A stretch of DNA of 64,000 nt from Phlebotomus papatasi (GCF_024763615.1 NC_077223.1:82894627-82958626), one strand, 5' to 3'; positions 25,102 through 37,342 are shown, numbered from the stretch's first letter. The notes: generated by a model from the sequence alone, not told the origin. Translations and numbers: made by a program.

Positions 25102-25500
25102 CCTACTGATAACTTCGACAAATAAGAAAATCAAGAGAATTTAAGGTAAGGCTTAGGAGCTTATACGAAACTTCACAATCCCATAAGGAGTAACTCTTTC
25201 TCATCTTTACTGATAAGGATTTCTCATTGTGATCCACCTCTTATTTATAAATTTATTTACAATTCATTTATTTATTTACAGTGACAATGCGTGCTATTGA
25301 GATTAAATCTCTTGAAAGCACAGAAAGAATATAAGCAACTGAAGAAACAGTTAGCATTCACCACCGTCTTAACATTGGTAACCAACCTCCAGAGCCGATC
25401 GGTAGAAATGCTCTTTCGCAGGTTGTAGGGGAGACCAGGGTACAATTAGCCAGGGGCAGAATTAGACAATGGGTTTCCTCTTACATATTTACTTACTTAT

Positions 25501-25610
25501 GCCCTAGAGACACTTACGACTTAAGCCGAGAGATGACTTAGTGGAAAATGATGGAAATGCACTTTAACAATTATTTCTAATAAAATTACGCTGAGCCGTC
25601 TCTCGGCTAA
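25501..25610. repeat. CCGAGAGAYG element, copy 1 (nested)
   Basis: Left edge CACTTACGACTTAAGCCGAG and right edge CTGAGCCGTCTCTCGGCTAA form an inverted pair around an AT-rich centre. Related copies are at 27811-27929 and 62800-63016, each next to the same GTCGTAAGTGTGTCTAG sequence in one orientation. Confidence 0.65.
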
Positions 25611-26220
25611 TCCTCATGTCTGTCAAGGCCCTTAGGTGGCGCTACGTCCCATTGAGGGGCAAGGCCTCTTGCATCACCCCTCGCCATTCTCCGCGATCTA
25701 AAGCGATAAAGGGTTTTTCTCGTTTCCCTTAAAATGTACATTGAGCAAAGTATTTTTTAATGAACATTCCCATATTCCGTGAAATATTTATAAGTCTGAT
25801 CCTGTTATCTTACAATTTAGAAGCATTTTTACAAAATTGGTATAAAATTGCAATTTTGATGTTACAGTTTTTGGCCCAGCATTTGGTTTTCTAATTTTAT
25901 TGTCAAGATCTCATTGTTTTACTGTTTCTGGTTTAATAAAGTTAATTAAAAGATATTTTTCACTTGGATAATAATTATCTACTTTTTTATATAAAATGAT
26001 AAACACTGAAACAGGTCTCGGGGCAGTTGTAGCCACTCTTCCGTGGCATGCTAAAACTACCAATGATTTTTCACTAATACATGAATAATTGTTAGATCAA
26101 AAAGTACTATTAATATTCCTAGCAATATTGCCATTTGGATGTGCTATTTGAGAAATATTTTTTTTTCGGAATGTTTGCATCAATTTTGACGCAATTAAAA
26201 GAATTGCTTAAAAAGCTCGC

Positions 26221-26360
26221 TTAACCCTTTAAGGACGAGAAGGTAAAAAATTGGCGGTCAAAAATTTTTTTCTGACTTTTTGGAGCAAAACACAACTTTA
26301 GAAGGCCATAGGGAAAATTTCATTTTTGGGTCACCGGTGACCCAATCCTTAAAGGGTTAG
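26221..26360. mobile_element. piggyBac-like MITE, 140 bp, copy 2
   Basis: Starts TTAACCCTTTAAGGACGAGA and ends CCTTAAAGGGTTAG, where the final TTAA has mutated to TTAG. It is in opposite orientation to the 16097 copy: the GGGTCACCGGTGACCC palindrome is now near its right end. Nested in the 25427-26875 element. Confidence 0.72.
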
Positions 26361-26373
26361 AGCCTTTTCATTT

Positions 26374-26545
26374 TAAGAATTTGGCTTTTGGGATTATGGC
26401 TCATTCAGGATTTTAGCTTTCTGGATTTTGATTCATTCGGGATTTTGGCACATGCTGTATTTTGGTTTCGCGGGATTTTTACCAATTCTGGATTTTGGTT
26501 CTTTCAAGATTTCGGCGATTTCGGCGATTTCGGCCTTAGCATTAG
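26374..26545 (+). repeat. 17-bp minisatellite, small block
   Basis: Repeats of GATTTTGGYTCATTCRG-type units. About 140 bp closely match part of the large array at 30300-30440, including GGGATTATGGCTCATTCAGG and the odd TTTCGCGGGATTTTTACC. A short GGCGATTTC triplication is at 26513-26541. It appears to be a segment copied from the large array or the reverse. Confidence 0.75.
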
Positions 26546-26941
26546 TGGGCTTCAGTGTATCAAGTGAAATAATATTTAGTATCTCCAATTTAAAATTTCG
26601 TCTGGAAAACTGGTGGCTATTAGTACCTCAAAAATGACTATATCTACCCGGGCCGGGGTACTTGTAGCCAATGTGTCATACTATTTTTCATTATCCTCTC
26701 TAGAAAACGTCAAGGATTTTAGAGCTGTTATCTACACGATTTCATATAGCTAATATCCTAATGATCCTAATGCTACTTATAAAATATAAATATATTAGAC
26801 AAACCTTATCATTTCTTCACAAATTATGCTCAAAAAAAGCTTAATTTGCTGGCTAAATCTACCCTAGTCTCCCCTAAAAGCCGTCTGAGCCAAACAAGTT
26901 CAGAAAGTACAAGTTACAGAAAGAATTAAAAGAAAAATTAA

Positions 26942-27160
26942 TAGGGGAAAGTGCTTTCCTTTCGCACGTTCATGCCTTCGAATAATGTGAATTTGTTTTG
27001 TTTTTCGTAAGAGATTTACACAAAATTATCACGGAATTATCAACAATTGATGATAAGCTAACTAATATTTAATAGAAATGTGTAGGTCTTATAGAAAAAC
27101 TAAAAGAAAATTCACATAATTCGAAGGCGTGAACGTTCGAAGGGAGAGTACTTTGCCCTA
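26942..27160. repeat. Palindromic MITE, GGGGAAAGTGCTTTCC family, copy 1
   Basis: Left end TAGGGGAAAGTGCTTTCC, right end AGAGTACTTTGCCCTA. The inner inverted arms are CATGCCTTCGAATAATGTGA and TCACATAATTCGAAGGCGTG. A second copy, lacking the left terminus, is at 33373-33551. Confidence 0.75.
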
Positions 27161-27451
27161 CGCAAGACAAAAGAGAAAAAATCAAAACGACAGAAAGGAT
27201 CAAATGAGCCGCTGCCTCTTCTCTCTGGGCAGCTTATTCCTAAGAGTGAGCTATGAAGAATGCATCTTCTCGATCTCGAGACGACGAGAACGAAAGCCAA
27301 TTGATTTAGCAAGATGTTGGACCTGAAGCTGGTGAGGACAAGGAAGGCTATCCAGTTGTTCTGGCAAGTAGTATATTCCGATCCCTCGGATATCACAAAG
27401 GTATATCATTTAGGAGGAATTTTCGGTCTAATAGGTTGTAGCAGATTGTGA

Positions 27452-27630
27452 ACGGAATAATAGACCTTTCTTGATTTTTTCTCTTTAATTCTTCACGACG
27501 TTTCGAGGATGGATGTCCTCTTCATCACGTGATTTTTCCTCCACATTCGAAACCTGATGAAGAGGCCATCCATCCTCGAAACGTCGTGAAGAATTAAAGA
27601 GAAAAAGTCAAGAAAGGTCTATTTTTCCGT
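27452..27630. repeat. Perfect-arm hairpin with GAAACGTCGTG motif
   Basis: Arms ACGGAATAATAGACCTTTCT and its inverse enclose an inverted ATTCTTCACGACGTTTCGAG pair. The right arm reads CTGATGAAGAGGCC then CATCCTCGAAACGTCGTG; the left arm carries the mirror. Arm length is about 75 bp. It is non-coding. Motif meaning is discussed in the findings. Confidence 0.78.
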
Positions 27631-27810
27631 ATATCATTTATGTACCGTGGGCCGTAGGTCCGGGTGACTCTGCCCTCCAAAGAAAACTTTGCACCCGGGT
27701 TTTATGCAAGCTTTTCTATAATTCGAGTACTTAAGAATAATTTTCACCGAACGGACATGATAGATCGGATCGATGTAGACTATCCTTAGGGCCTCGACAG
27801 TCTTGAAGAT

Positions 27811-27929
27811 TAGCCGAGAGACGGTTTAGCGTAATTATATGCGAAATAATGATTAAACTACATTTCCATAATTTTCCACTAAGTCGTCTCTCGGGTTAAG
27901 TCGTAAGTGTGTCTAGGGTATTAAGTACT
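27811..27929. repeat. CCGAGAGAYG element, copy 2
   Basis: Starts TAGCCGAGAGACGGTTTAGC and ends AAGTCGTCTCTCGGGTTAAG, followed by the family's flanking TCGTAAGTGTGTCTAGGG. About 90 bp between the inverted ends. Confidence 0.7.
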
Positions 27930-28224
27930 ATCCTTTCGAAGCTAAGACGCCGGTGGACGCTTGTGGCTTCTCTTCACATTCTTAAAGAAAAACTTACGAA
28001 AAGCAGACGGTGAGAGTCACCTGGCTCTAATTAATAACTCGATCTCTTAAAATAGTGTTATCACATTTTCTAATTGACTAAAGCCTATAGGTAAAACTAG
28101 AATCTTGGCAGTGTTCTTTGGACCCGTTCTCAGATTAAAAGATTGGAAATTATTAGCACATAAAACATTATTTGCCCTAAGGTTCACTTGAACAGAATTA
28201 CAAGTATTAAAAGGAAAGTTATAT

Positions 28225-28445
28225 GGGCTTAAGGCCTAAGGCTTAGCCATAAGACTTAACAGTTCTAATTTCTAATCAATTAAAATTTTTGGAAAAATTT
28301 AATTTAGGATTGAATTATTAGGGATTAACGACCTGTTAGATTCTCAAAAAAAAAAACAAAAACAATAAAATTAGTTGCTGTTTGGGTTTTTGAAGCCCTC
28401 TGAAACTGGGCTAAACCTCTAATCTGAAAACCGCTTTTAGGTGTA
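28225..28445 (+). repeat. Dispersed GGCTTAGC...CTGGGCTAAAC repeat, copy 1
   Basis: Contains TAAGGCTTAGCCATAAGACT, then AGGATTGAATTATTAGGG, an A-rich run and GAAACTGGGCTAAACCTCTA. The same order is seen at 37862-38045, and the first part at 53283-53400. The shared ACTGGGCTAAACCYCTA may mark a boundary. The class is unknown. Confidence 0.6.
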
Positions 28446-30120
28446 AAGATTTAACCTATCTTCTAAGTTGCTGATTCCAAAACTTTCTTCAATCACAATT
28501 TTTCTCCCCTTGAGGTTGCTCAAAGTTTCAAAAAGAGGCGTGGCTAAAAATAACTCGTAGGCGGAGGCTATTAAGTAAATCACATCCTACCTTATTGTAT
28601 CTCATTTTTTATTGTTTTTTCTCTTGAATGAATAAATTACAGATAGCGTATCCATTGTTTAATATCGCATTACTAAAGAATATAAATCCATAGATTTAAT
28701 TATAGTTAAGCTGACTTAAAACGCAATTTCCAGAGTGGTGTGTAAGAATTTAATAAAAAAAGGACAAAAATATCCACAATTTAGCATGATATACTTTCAG
28801 AGATTCCTTGCATTTATCACAGTGTTTTCCATGTAGTCGTATGTTTAAATTTCTCATACTGCGTGTTTATGCTCCATAGATTGTGGTTTAAAGTACACGA
28901 AGGGTGTGATGGCATTTGCGGTGTCAAACACTATATTAAGCTCTCGAGGGAGAAATGACGGGTTTTCAGTGGGTGGATGGTGTCCTAGTAAAATGTTAAG
29001 GGTGTTTTTTTTTGGGGAGCAATTTCACTGAATTTCCACTCTTCTGTTTTATCCTCATCCAGTTTCCCTGCCCTACCAATCAAACCAATATCGTCGATAT
29101 CTTACTTTTGTTCTTCCCCTTTCCTTCGCAATATTAAAAGGATATTGTTCAGCCATGGATATTTCTATCCTCATTCCTTTTTCTACCCCTAAAATTGGGT
29201 GTCTGAAAAGAATTTCCTGCTATATTGGTTATATCACTGAATGCGTTATACTATCTCAATACGGGAGTTTCTGTCTCTTTAAAACACTTTTTATGTTGCA
29301 TCTGATATGGCGATAAACATAAAATTGATTTGTGTGAGAGTAATTTTTATGGGAAAAGAGTTGGAGCTGCGACAGTGGAAAATCCATAAAAAGCTTTCTC
29401 ATTCACTTCATTTTCGTTTCGTTCCGGGTTTTCTTCTCTGGTGCTTAATCTCTGGTTTATCATCCTTTGGCACCACAGATGATTTTTCTTTTTAAATATT
29501 TTTTCAATCCGGTTTTTTTTTAATAAATATCAAATTCACGAGACTATAAAAATAAATGAATTCACCTTTATTTGAAAGTATAGGGGGGGGATTACAACAA
29601 GTTGATAAGGACAAATTGTGATGAGGTAGATTGAAATTTAATATGCTGATGAGCATGTTAACTGAGCAAGTGTCACTATCAGATTTATAGTGCATTAGAC
29701 CTCAATGTCACGTACATCGAAGGATAGACATTGTAATTTACATTTTTGAAAGGAAAATTAATTGGTTCATGTCTTTGTTGCATTGATTGAGATGATTTGA
29801 TGTTCTTGACTTACTGTTAATTACTAAATTTAAAGAAACTTTCTAGCAAGAACTTCTACTTGTGCTTTAACTTTAATTTTAATGCAATATAATTCAATTG
29901 CATCTACCGCATTAGGAGAAAGTGCCCATTCTTCGTACGATCCCAAGCTTCGTAATGATTAATTTTTTCCTAAGTTTCTGAATAAATGTGACTCTGTAAT
30001 ATATTTTAGAAACTAGACATTATACCTTAGTTTAAAAAAATGTGTCACATTTATTTAGAAAAATAGGAAAAGTTACGTTATTACGAAGTTTGGGATAGGA
30101 TTGTACGAAGCATACAGAAT
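28446..30120. other. Intron A-B, AT-rich, nothing recognised
   Basis: No inverted repeat or coding domain was found. Open frames at 29307-29495 and 29504-29695 are chance-like. A short poly-G run occurs at 29583-29590. Confidence 0.4.
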
Positions 30121-31410
30121 CCCGAATACCAAAAACCTGAAAAAGCAAAGTTCTGGGGAGACAGAATTTTGAATGAGTTGATATGGGGAGTGTTATGGGA
30201 TTTTAACCCATTTAAGATCTTGATTTTTCGGAATTTTGATCCATTTGGTTGGAATATTGGTTTTTCGAGATTTTGGCTCATTCTGGATTTTGGCCTTTTT
30301 AAGAATTTGGCTTTCGAGTTATTGGGTTTAGGGATTATGGCTCATTCAGGATTTTAACTTTCTGGATTTTGATTCATTCGGGATTTTGGCCCTTTCTGAT
30401 TTTGGTTTCGCGGGATTTTTACCAATTCTGGATTTTGGTTCTTTTAAGATTTTAGTTTTTTAAGATTTCGGCCTATGCGGGAAATTTTGGCTCTTTCAAG
30501 ATTTTGGTCCATTATGGGTTTTGGCTATTTTAAAATTTTGGCTTCTCGGGATTTTGACTTATTCTGGATTTTGGCTGTTTTAAGATTTCGGCCCATTCGG
30601 GATTTTGACTCACCAAGAGTTTTTGCTCCTTCAAAATTTTGGCTCTTTCAAGATTTTACTCTCTCGGGATTTTAACCAACCCTGAATATTGGCTCTTTCA
30701 AGATTTCGGCCCATTTGAAATTTCGACTCATTCGAGATTTTGGCTCTTTCAAAATATTGTGTTTTCAGAATTTCGACCTGTTCTGGATTTTGTCCATTCG
30801 GAATTTTGGTTTCTCGGGATTTTGGCTTTTTGGAATTTTTATTTATTTTGGATTTTGAGTATTTGAAGATTTTGGCTTCCCGGGGTTTTGGCCCATTCTG
30901 GATTTTGGCTCTATCAAGATTTCGGCTCATTCAAGATTATGACTCATTTGGATTTCTTTCTTTATCAAGATTTTGACTTTTCAAGATCTCCTCCTCCTGG
31001 TTAAAATCCTTTCGGGATTTTAACCAATCCTGAATATTGGCTCTTTCAAGATTTCGGCCCATTTGAAATTTTGACTCATTCGGGATTTTGGCTCTTTTAA
31101 AATTTTGTGTTTTCAGAATTCAATTCCATTCGCGATTTTGGTTTCTCGGGATTTTGGCTTCATGGGATTTTTTTTTTAGATTTTGAGTATTTCAGGATTT
31201 TGGCATCCCGGGGTTTTGACCCATTCTGGATTTTGGCTTCTCGGATTTTTGGCTAATTCTGGATTTTGTTTTCTTCTTTAAAAATTGGCTTTTCAAGATT
31301 TCGCCCCATTCGAGATTTTGCTTCATTCGGAATTATGACTCTTTCAAGATTTTGGATTTTAGAAACTTTGATCCATTCTGAATTTTGGCTTTTAGGGTTT
31401 TTGACCCGGA
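30121..31410 (+). repeat. 17-bp minisatellite array, about 1.3 kb
   Basis: Units of 16-18 bp with consensus near GATTTTGGCTCATTCRG/GATTTTGGCTCTTTCAA, in roughly 75 diverged copies. A higher-order repeat of about 348 bp is visible: the block beginning GGGATTTTAACCAAYCCTGA occurs at 30666 and 31014. Because the unit lacks stops in several frames, overlapping open frames of 66-99 codons appear on both strands (30081-31496); they are artefacts of the repeat. Confidence 0.9.
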
Positions 31411-33114
31411 TAGAAATTGAATTAGAGTTTGATAAATACAGAAGTGACTTATATGCTTTGAATTTTCATAAAAAGTTTAATGCATTAAGAAAATGATTAA
31501 ATCAGTTGAATAATACAGGATACAAAAATTATCTTTTGAAAGTAAAGCAACAACTTCTTTTTTTGCAAAAAGTTACGGTATCATTTTCAATACTTTTCCC
31601 CATTTTATGAGGATGGGAATACTTGAGGGTGAGGTTCTTTTATATGGCTTGAAAATTTTTAATAACTTTTGCTAAATGAATATGAACTGTGTTGAAGCTA
31701 AGTATGTCCTATACCTTTCTTTTTTACAGTTTAAATGCACAATTCGTGATTTTAAATTATTATCTTCATATTTTATCTATACATTACCTAAAAAAAGAAC
31801 TTTTCTTGTACTGAAATTCCATATTTTCGTATAGTTCTCTTTCTCCCCAAGAAATTTAAATATCCTTGAATCAACTATAGTAAAGTTTAAGAGAGTTGTT
31901 GGTTTTTAATAGGTCACTATCGTCACTACATATACTTTAGTGTAGCTTTTAGCCCTCATGGTGCATTGTAAATCTTTGCTTTATCTTGTGGCCGAAAATG
32001 CTATGGTCCACTCGTTGGGGTAGAAAATGTCCAAAGGGAATAAAAAGTTATTGGGTTGAATAGAAGTTTTCCGATGTTATAGTAACAGCAGAGCATGAGC
32101 AAAGGGGGAAAATTTGAAAGGCAACACAAAACGTGATACAAGACGAAATGCATTATTGCATGATGTTACCTGGGATGCAAAATGCACTTCATATATGTTG
32201 TTCAGGGACTTACATGAGTGACTTTGCAGAGAAAAAGAGTAATACAGAAAGCTTTTATGGGTAGTGCAGATTCAAGAACTTTGCAATGCAGTTTTTCTGG
32301 TATAACTTCACACTGAAATTGAAAGCTTTTCATACGTGCATCAACACTTCATCTCAATGTGGAATTTTTCACCTTTTCTTTGGCACATCGATTCGAAGTT
32401 GAGCAGAACTCCTGGGGAATAGAAAACCCCCAAATAAATATCCAATTGAATGCTTTTTTTTGTAAATTTTTTGGATAACAAATATTCCCTTCGTGACAAT
32501 TTTTATTGTTCTCTGGATGTTGTCACCAAAATACGAAATTTCCACCATTTCACATCAAAATGGAAAATATTGCAGAATTGGCACTGTGCAAATATTACAG
32601 TAAAACACAAAACAACGCTAGTGCACTAGACTTTCAGCCAAAACTTTATATTCAATTCTGTATAAACATTGTTCAGTTGATGAAAATTGGAATTTCTAAT
32701 TAGCAATTTAACCAATGGATTTTCAGTTACGATTGTCAGTGGTTTATTTCAGTTTGTACACTAAAATGAACCTTTAATTGGCAGTAGTTTTGAATTTACT
32801 ACAGTACAATATTTTAATATTCTTGTTTCTATTGCACCAATTTTCTATACCTATGCTTCATTACATAGCAAAATTGTAATGCTTTGTTGTCACTATTTGA
32901 TTAATACATTATCAAGTTACACGAAAGCTCATAAAAGCTAAAAAACTAAATGAAATGGAAACATTTTATTGCCTTTAGGGTGGACATATTATTTTTGACG
33001 ATGAAATAACCATAAGTTTTAAATTTTCCTGACTAAAAGTTGCTGTAATTGTTTAATTTATTGCAGTCGTTAACTTATCTTTAATTTTTGCTGAAGTGAC
33101 ATCTAACTGAACTG
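31411..33114. other. Intron A-B, AT-rich, nothing recognised
   Basis: No inverted repeat or plausible exon was seen. The frame at 32506-32703 has no domain. Confidence 0.4.
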
Positions 33115-33116
33115 TA

Positions 33117-33355
33117 CAGTAGACTCTCGCTCATTCGGTTTTTTTTTCTATCGGACGCAAAGTTTTTTTTTTTGACAATTTTCACGTTTGATTTTAAAGA
33201 AAATTTTTTCAAATTCGCTGTACTTCCTCTTGTTTTATCGTGATTCTTTATATTTGACCACTTTTTGTAGAAATTACAATGATTTTGATGTCCAAATCTC
33301 TCGATAATTTTGATGACATTTTGCCCCATATGCCCGATTGAGATAGAGTCTACTG
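33117..33355. mobile_element. pogo/mariner-like MITE, 239 bp
   Basis: TA-flanked (33115-33116, 33356-33357). Termini are CAGTAGACTCTCGCTCATTC and GATAGAGTCTACTG. The outer CAGTAGA.TCTCGCT resembles the 339-bp pair at 18172 and 20939, but the interior differs. Likely mobilised by a related transposase. Confidence 0.8.
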
Positions 33356-33372
33356 TACTTTTCGATATAGGC

Positions 33373-33551
33373 TTATGTGAATTTTCTTTTAATTTTCCTA
33401 AGAGACTTACACATTTCAATTAAATATTAGTTGGATTATTATCAATTGTTGGTAATTCTGTGATAATTTAATGTAAATCTCTTACGAAAAAACAAAAGAT
33501 TTTCACATTATTCGAAGGCATGAACGTTCGAAGGGAGAGCACTTTCCTCTA
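33373..33551. repeat. Palindromic MITE, GGGGAAAGTGCTTTCC family, copy 2
   Basis: Shares with 26942-27160 the inner ATGTGAATTTTCTTTTA..., the AATTATCAACAATTG-like centre, and the right arm TTCGAAGGCATGAACGTTCG ending AGCACTTTCCTCTA. The outermost left arm is missing, next to the end of the preceding MITE. Confidence 0.7.
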
Positions 33552-33879
33552 CTGAGCCTCTTGTTTAGAACATTTTCTCGCTAAAAGACTCACTAAATAA
33601 ATTTTTCTTCTTAGTATCTTTAAATCTATCACTCCTGGCCATTGGAAATTCTAGAACAATTATCAGAAAATATTAAAATATCCTCTTATGCACACCAATG
33701 CGCTTTAACGAAAACATTTACGAAGTGAGGTAAAAAGAATTAAAATTATCCCACTAAACCATTCAAACCTCAGTCTCTATAGATCAAAAACCAAGCACTT
33801 TATTCAATACGAAAATGGTGTATTGTTACTAAACCAAGTTGAAAAAAGTCGGTTATGCAACTGCTCTATCTTTGAGTTC

Positions 33880-33990
33880 GCGCAGTAAAAAGCGTGGCAA
33901 AGCATCCCAGGCTTTGCGAAGTGCTCGAACTCTTCTGCCGCTTAATCGCCACCACGACATTTCTCCACTGGACAGTAAAAGACGATAAAC
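33880..33990 (+). pseudogene. Transposase fragment, ITmD37E-like
   Basis: The plus strand reads RTLLPLNRHHDISPLD in one frame before a stop. The DNA CTTCTGCCGCTTAATCGC followed by ACCACGACATT nearly matches the transposase pseudogene on the opposite strand at 38095-38130. It corresponds to the region just before the second catalytic aspartate of ITmD37E transposases. Only about 40 codons are recognisable. Nearby GTGTCCAAATTTGGA motifs (34843) may be remnants of element ends, which is a guess. Confidence 0.5.
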
Positions 33991-36651
33991 TGTCTTTTTT
34001 TGTACTAAAATTAGTCTTAATACGTTTAAAAATAAATTGATATGTAGAGATGAATTCGACTCAAATGTTGGACACCTTGGCTGTATATTTGGACAGCTAA
34101 TCCACCTCAATAGAATGCTCATTCTTCTCCATTTCAAGAACCAATCTTACCAAGTCCTCTTCCTGTTCATATAAAGGAAACGTAGAATGTCACAAGAAGC
34201 CCGGAAACTTTCCATATCATTCATTGAAGTGAGATGACTTCGTTACTCCAAGTACGCTCGGATTCGCACATTCCCTGGACTTTTCGGAAGCTTTTCAAGA
34301 CTTCTCTCACTACAACTCGTTCGTAAAGAAGGCTCTTTTGTTTCTCTAGTCATTTATACAACCCAAAGGTTAAAATTTCACGAAATTTCGAAAGAAAAAC
34401 ACTTGTCCAAAACAAGAAGTATCACTTCACTGGTGAATCTCTTAGAAAATTCACCATATTTCACATGAAAAACGTAATTCACAAGGCAAATCTCACTTCA
34501 GGTCAAATCAACAAGTCACTTTAAATGCGAATCAACACAATATTTAGTAATATCATTTAAAAATATCGAGTAAGGAGTAAACATTATTAGTACTCCACCA
34601 CAGCTAAATAAGGCTGAAGTAAACACGAAGATCTGTCATATTTCTCGTAAGCAATTGCTCACACTGAATTTTCAATAAAGCAATTCTAACTCAAATCATA
34701 TTCAAAATTTAACGTATTTAGTGTGATAAAATCTTCCAAAAAGAACAAATATTTAGATAAAATTCATTATTCGTCAAATATGGGAATAAAAATTCATAAT
34801 TTTAATCAATTTATTTGTAATGTCCAGTTTTACCCTCAAAGTGTCCAAATTTGGAAACTGTCCAAAATGATGAGCTCTTACCCTATATTTTATTTAAATT
34901 AAGTCTAATGAATTTTATTTAAATGTATTCAGAAACATGTTATATATATTTGAAAACTTTTAGCATTTATTTTGATTATACGATTCACTTCACCCTTTGA
35001 ACAAACTTCTGGCATTTTCCGTGGGAAAATTCTCGAAGAAATGTGAGGAATATCGTTATCATTTCAGTCACATAAGTAACGATTGAATCTGACAAGTGCT
35101 CTGCGGAGAAGTTTGTATTATAGCAAATAGCATAAGCCCTTTGTCTGATATATATCCCTAACAATGCATTGAAAATTGAACACTAGTGCACTTTTACAAT
35201 AGCATCTAAAGTTTGAGACTTTTAAGATACAGAGAAACAATGCACAGAGATATTCTTATTGATTTCATTCACAAGAAATTTCCACAAGAAGAACTGCACA
35301 ATATTGAAAGTTTTCCATCGTTGGACGAAGATGGAAAAACTATTGAACAAATGATCCAGAACTTTCATTAGCTCTATATTCGTTTTTTTTTCTTTTGCTG
35401 TTCTATTATTCTTTATGCTCAATACTCCTATATATATTATTTTCTTCAAACTCCACCAATAGGAATTAAAAGGAGGAAAATTTATGGTCAGATCAAGTGG
35501 AAAAATTAACACAATTTATGTGTCTCATGGGAACTTTTCCTTTGCTTACATTTTGACCTTTTCGCCCAAAAAGTCTTTTGGGGTGAAAATTGAAGGAAAA
35601 TCTCGGTGGTATTCAAATTAGAAAATGGAGTTTATAGTGCGCAATTAGTGGATTTAAATTGACTCTTCACTGCAACTTTTAGCATCTAATTCAAATTCAA
35701 GGGTGTTTCCAGCTAAAAAGTTACTCTTCCATCCAACGCAGACGGATTCGTGGAAAACTTTATCTTATACCCCCTACTATAGAGGGGTTTGCAAGAAAAA
35801 AAAGGATATTTGTGTCGGTGGACTTTTACAATCCAGTATGAATATTAATGTCTGTTTCATAGAGTCTACGTCAACAATAAAAAAAATGAACAAATCCTTC
35901 TCTATTTTTCACCGTAAAATACATGATATACCAAGAATTCGATTTTATCGCAATTTGAATGCCTTTGATCGAAATTCGGCAATGAAAAGGGAAGCTTAAT
36001 GGGAATTTTCATATATCGATATCTGAATTTTAGCATTGGTTTTCCATGAATATCTCATATGAGAAAATAATACTACATCTGTGATGATAAATTTTTGAAT
36101 TTTCATATAAATTCATACTTACTGCAAATACACGAAGAACAATACACAAAGTACTATCAGGCCTATAATTCTGCTTAAATTTACATAATCCGATTATTCT
36201 GCAGTCAAATATAATGTTTGTTTAGATGAGGCTATTTTGTAATACATTAAACTTTGAATGAGAAATAATAGATGTCACCATAGTTGCTTGCATTTACCAT
36301 AACCTCAATAATCGAAGTTTGTCACATTTCTTAGTGTTTCTATTAGATTTAACTAATTTTCGTTTTTATCAAGACCCTCGAAATAAACTCTGGAATACCG
36401 TAGATGCGGGACCCTCCCCCTGCTTTTCGTATGCTTTCCTTTAAATCTACCACTTAAAGATGGTCTTCATCAATCGGACATGGGAGATATAATCGGTGAA
36501 GCTCATTCTCAAATACTAGAAATGAAGGGAAGCTTACGAACAGCAAGAGTCAAAGCACTCTCACAGAGGTCAAAGTCACCCGCATTTACAGTATTGTTGT
36601 AAAGATGAAACTTTTATAAATGAGGATGAGGAAGAGGCTAGGCTGGGACCA
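33991..36651. other. Intron A-B, mixed sequence without recognised genes
   Basis: Contains possible transposon debris just after the transposase fragment (to about 34900), then ordinary AT-rich sequence. The 98-codon frame at 35703-35999 has no domain or splice support. The 36370-36640 part is more GC-rich and may belong to the repeat that follows. Confidence 0.35.
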
Positions 36652-37049
36652 GTAGCATTAAGAAGACGTAGGGTTATCCTCAAACTTTACGGTTTATTTA
36701 ACTTAAGATTTGGGCTCATAACTAAGGGGATAACGGACCCTTTCCAGTTTTCTAAGGCGCATTTAGAGCGTCAGGCGACATCCGGTCCGAAAGCGTGGGC
36801 AGCTTTATCCTTATCAGGTTAATAAAAACGGATCTCAATATTTGCCAGTGGTAGCATTAAGAAGGCGTAGGGTTATCCTCAGTCTTAACGGTTTATTTAA
36901 CTTAATATTTGGACTTATAACTAAGGGGATAACGGACCCTTTCCAGCTTCCTAAGGCGCATTTAGAGCGTTAGGCGACATCCGGTCCGAAAGCGTGGGCA
37001 GCTTTATCCTTATCAGGCTAATAACAGCAGATCTCAATATGAGCCGATG
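36652..37049 (+). repeat. Tandem duplication, 199-bp period, two units
   Basis: Two head-to-tail units begin at GTAGCATTAAGAAG (36652 and 36851). Each contains GGGGATAACGGACCCTTTCC, ACATCCGGTCCGAAAGCGTG and TATCCTTATCAGG at constant spacing. The units differ at only a few percent of sites. Flanks differ after GATCTCAATAT. Non-coding. Confidence 0.88.
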
Positions 37050-37342
37050 GTACTAAGCCACATTCCTGTCGACAATGCGACATCACATGTGATCAGAGAC
37101 CACTAACTTATAGGGATAGACGAGACGTCTTTAAGCGTAAGTGACCTCATCTCTGATAGGATCTAAAAGACGACAGTGGTGTGCTTTTCGTTTGGCAGAT
37201 ACTACACTACCCGTGGCTAATGATGAAAAGCCAATAAATTTGACAGGAGTGACACATAAAACTCTCAAACGTCTCAACACGGAGAAAGTCTCAAAAGAAA
37301 GGTTACGCTTCAGATAAGCGATGGCTCCCTCAGGCAGGCAGC

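Larger units (their letters stand above)
25427..26875. repeat. 1.45-kb TIR element with nested insertions
   Basis: The left end AGGGGAGACCAGGGTA is inverted at the right end as TACCCTAGTCTCCCCT, with GGCTAAAT/ATTAGCC next to it on each side. Inside lie a CCGAGAGAYG element, a piggyBac-like MITE and a block of 17-bp minisatellite. No transposase frame survives. The terminus resembles that of the 42131-48142 element (AGGGGAGATTGGGGCAAAA), so the two may share an origin. Confidence 0.6.

Noticed and set aside
30081..31496. Cluster of overlapping open frames of 66-99 codons on both strands
   Set aside because: They follow from a stop-poor 17-bp repeat read in several frames; none resembles a protein.
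34820..34880. GTGTCCAAATTTGGA motifs as TIRs of an intact ITmD37E element
   Set aside because: No matching partner terminus was found at the other side of the transposase fragment.
36652..37049. CRISPR-like array
   Set aside because: Only two long units, eukaryotic context and no spacers; a simple tandem duplication.
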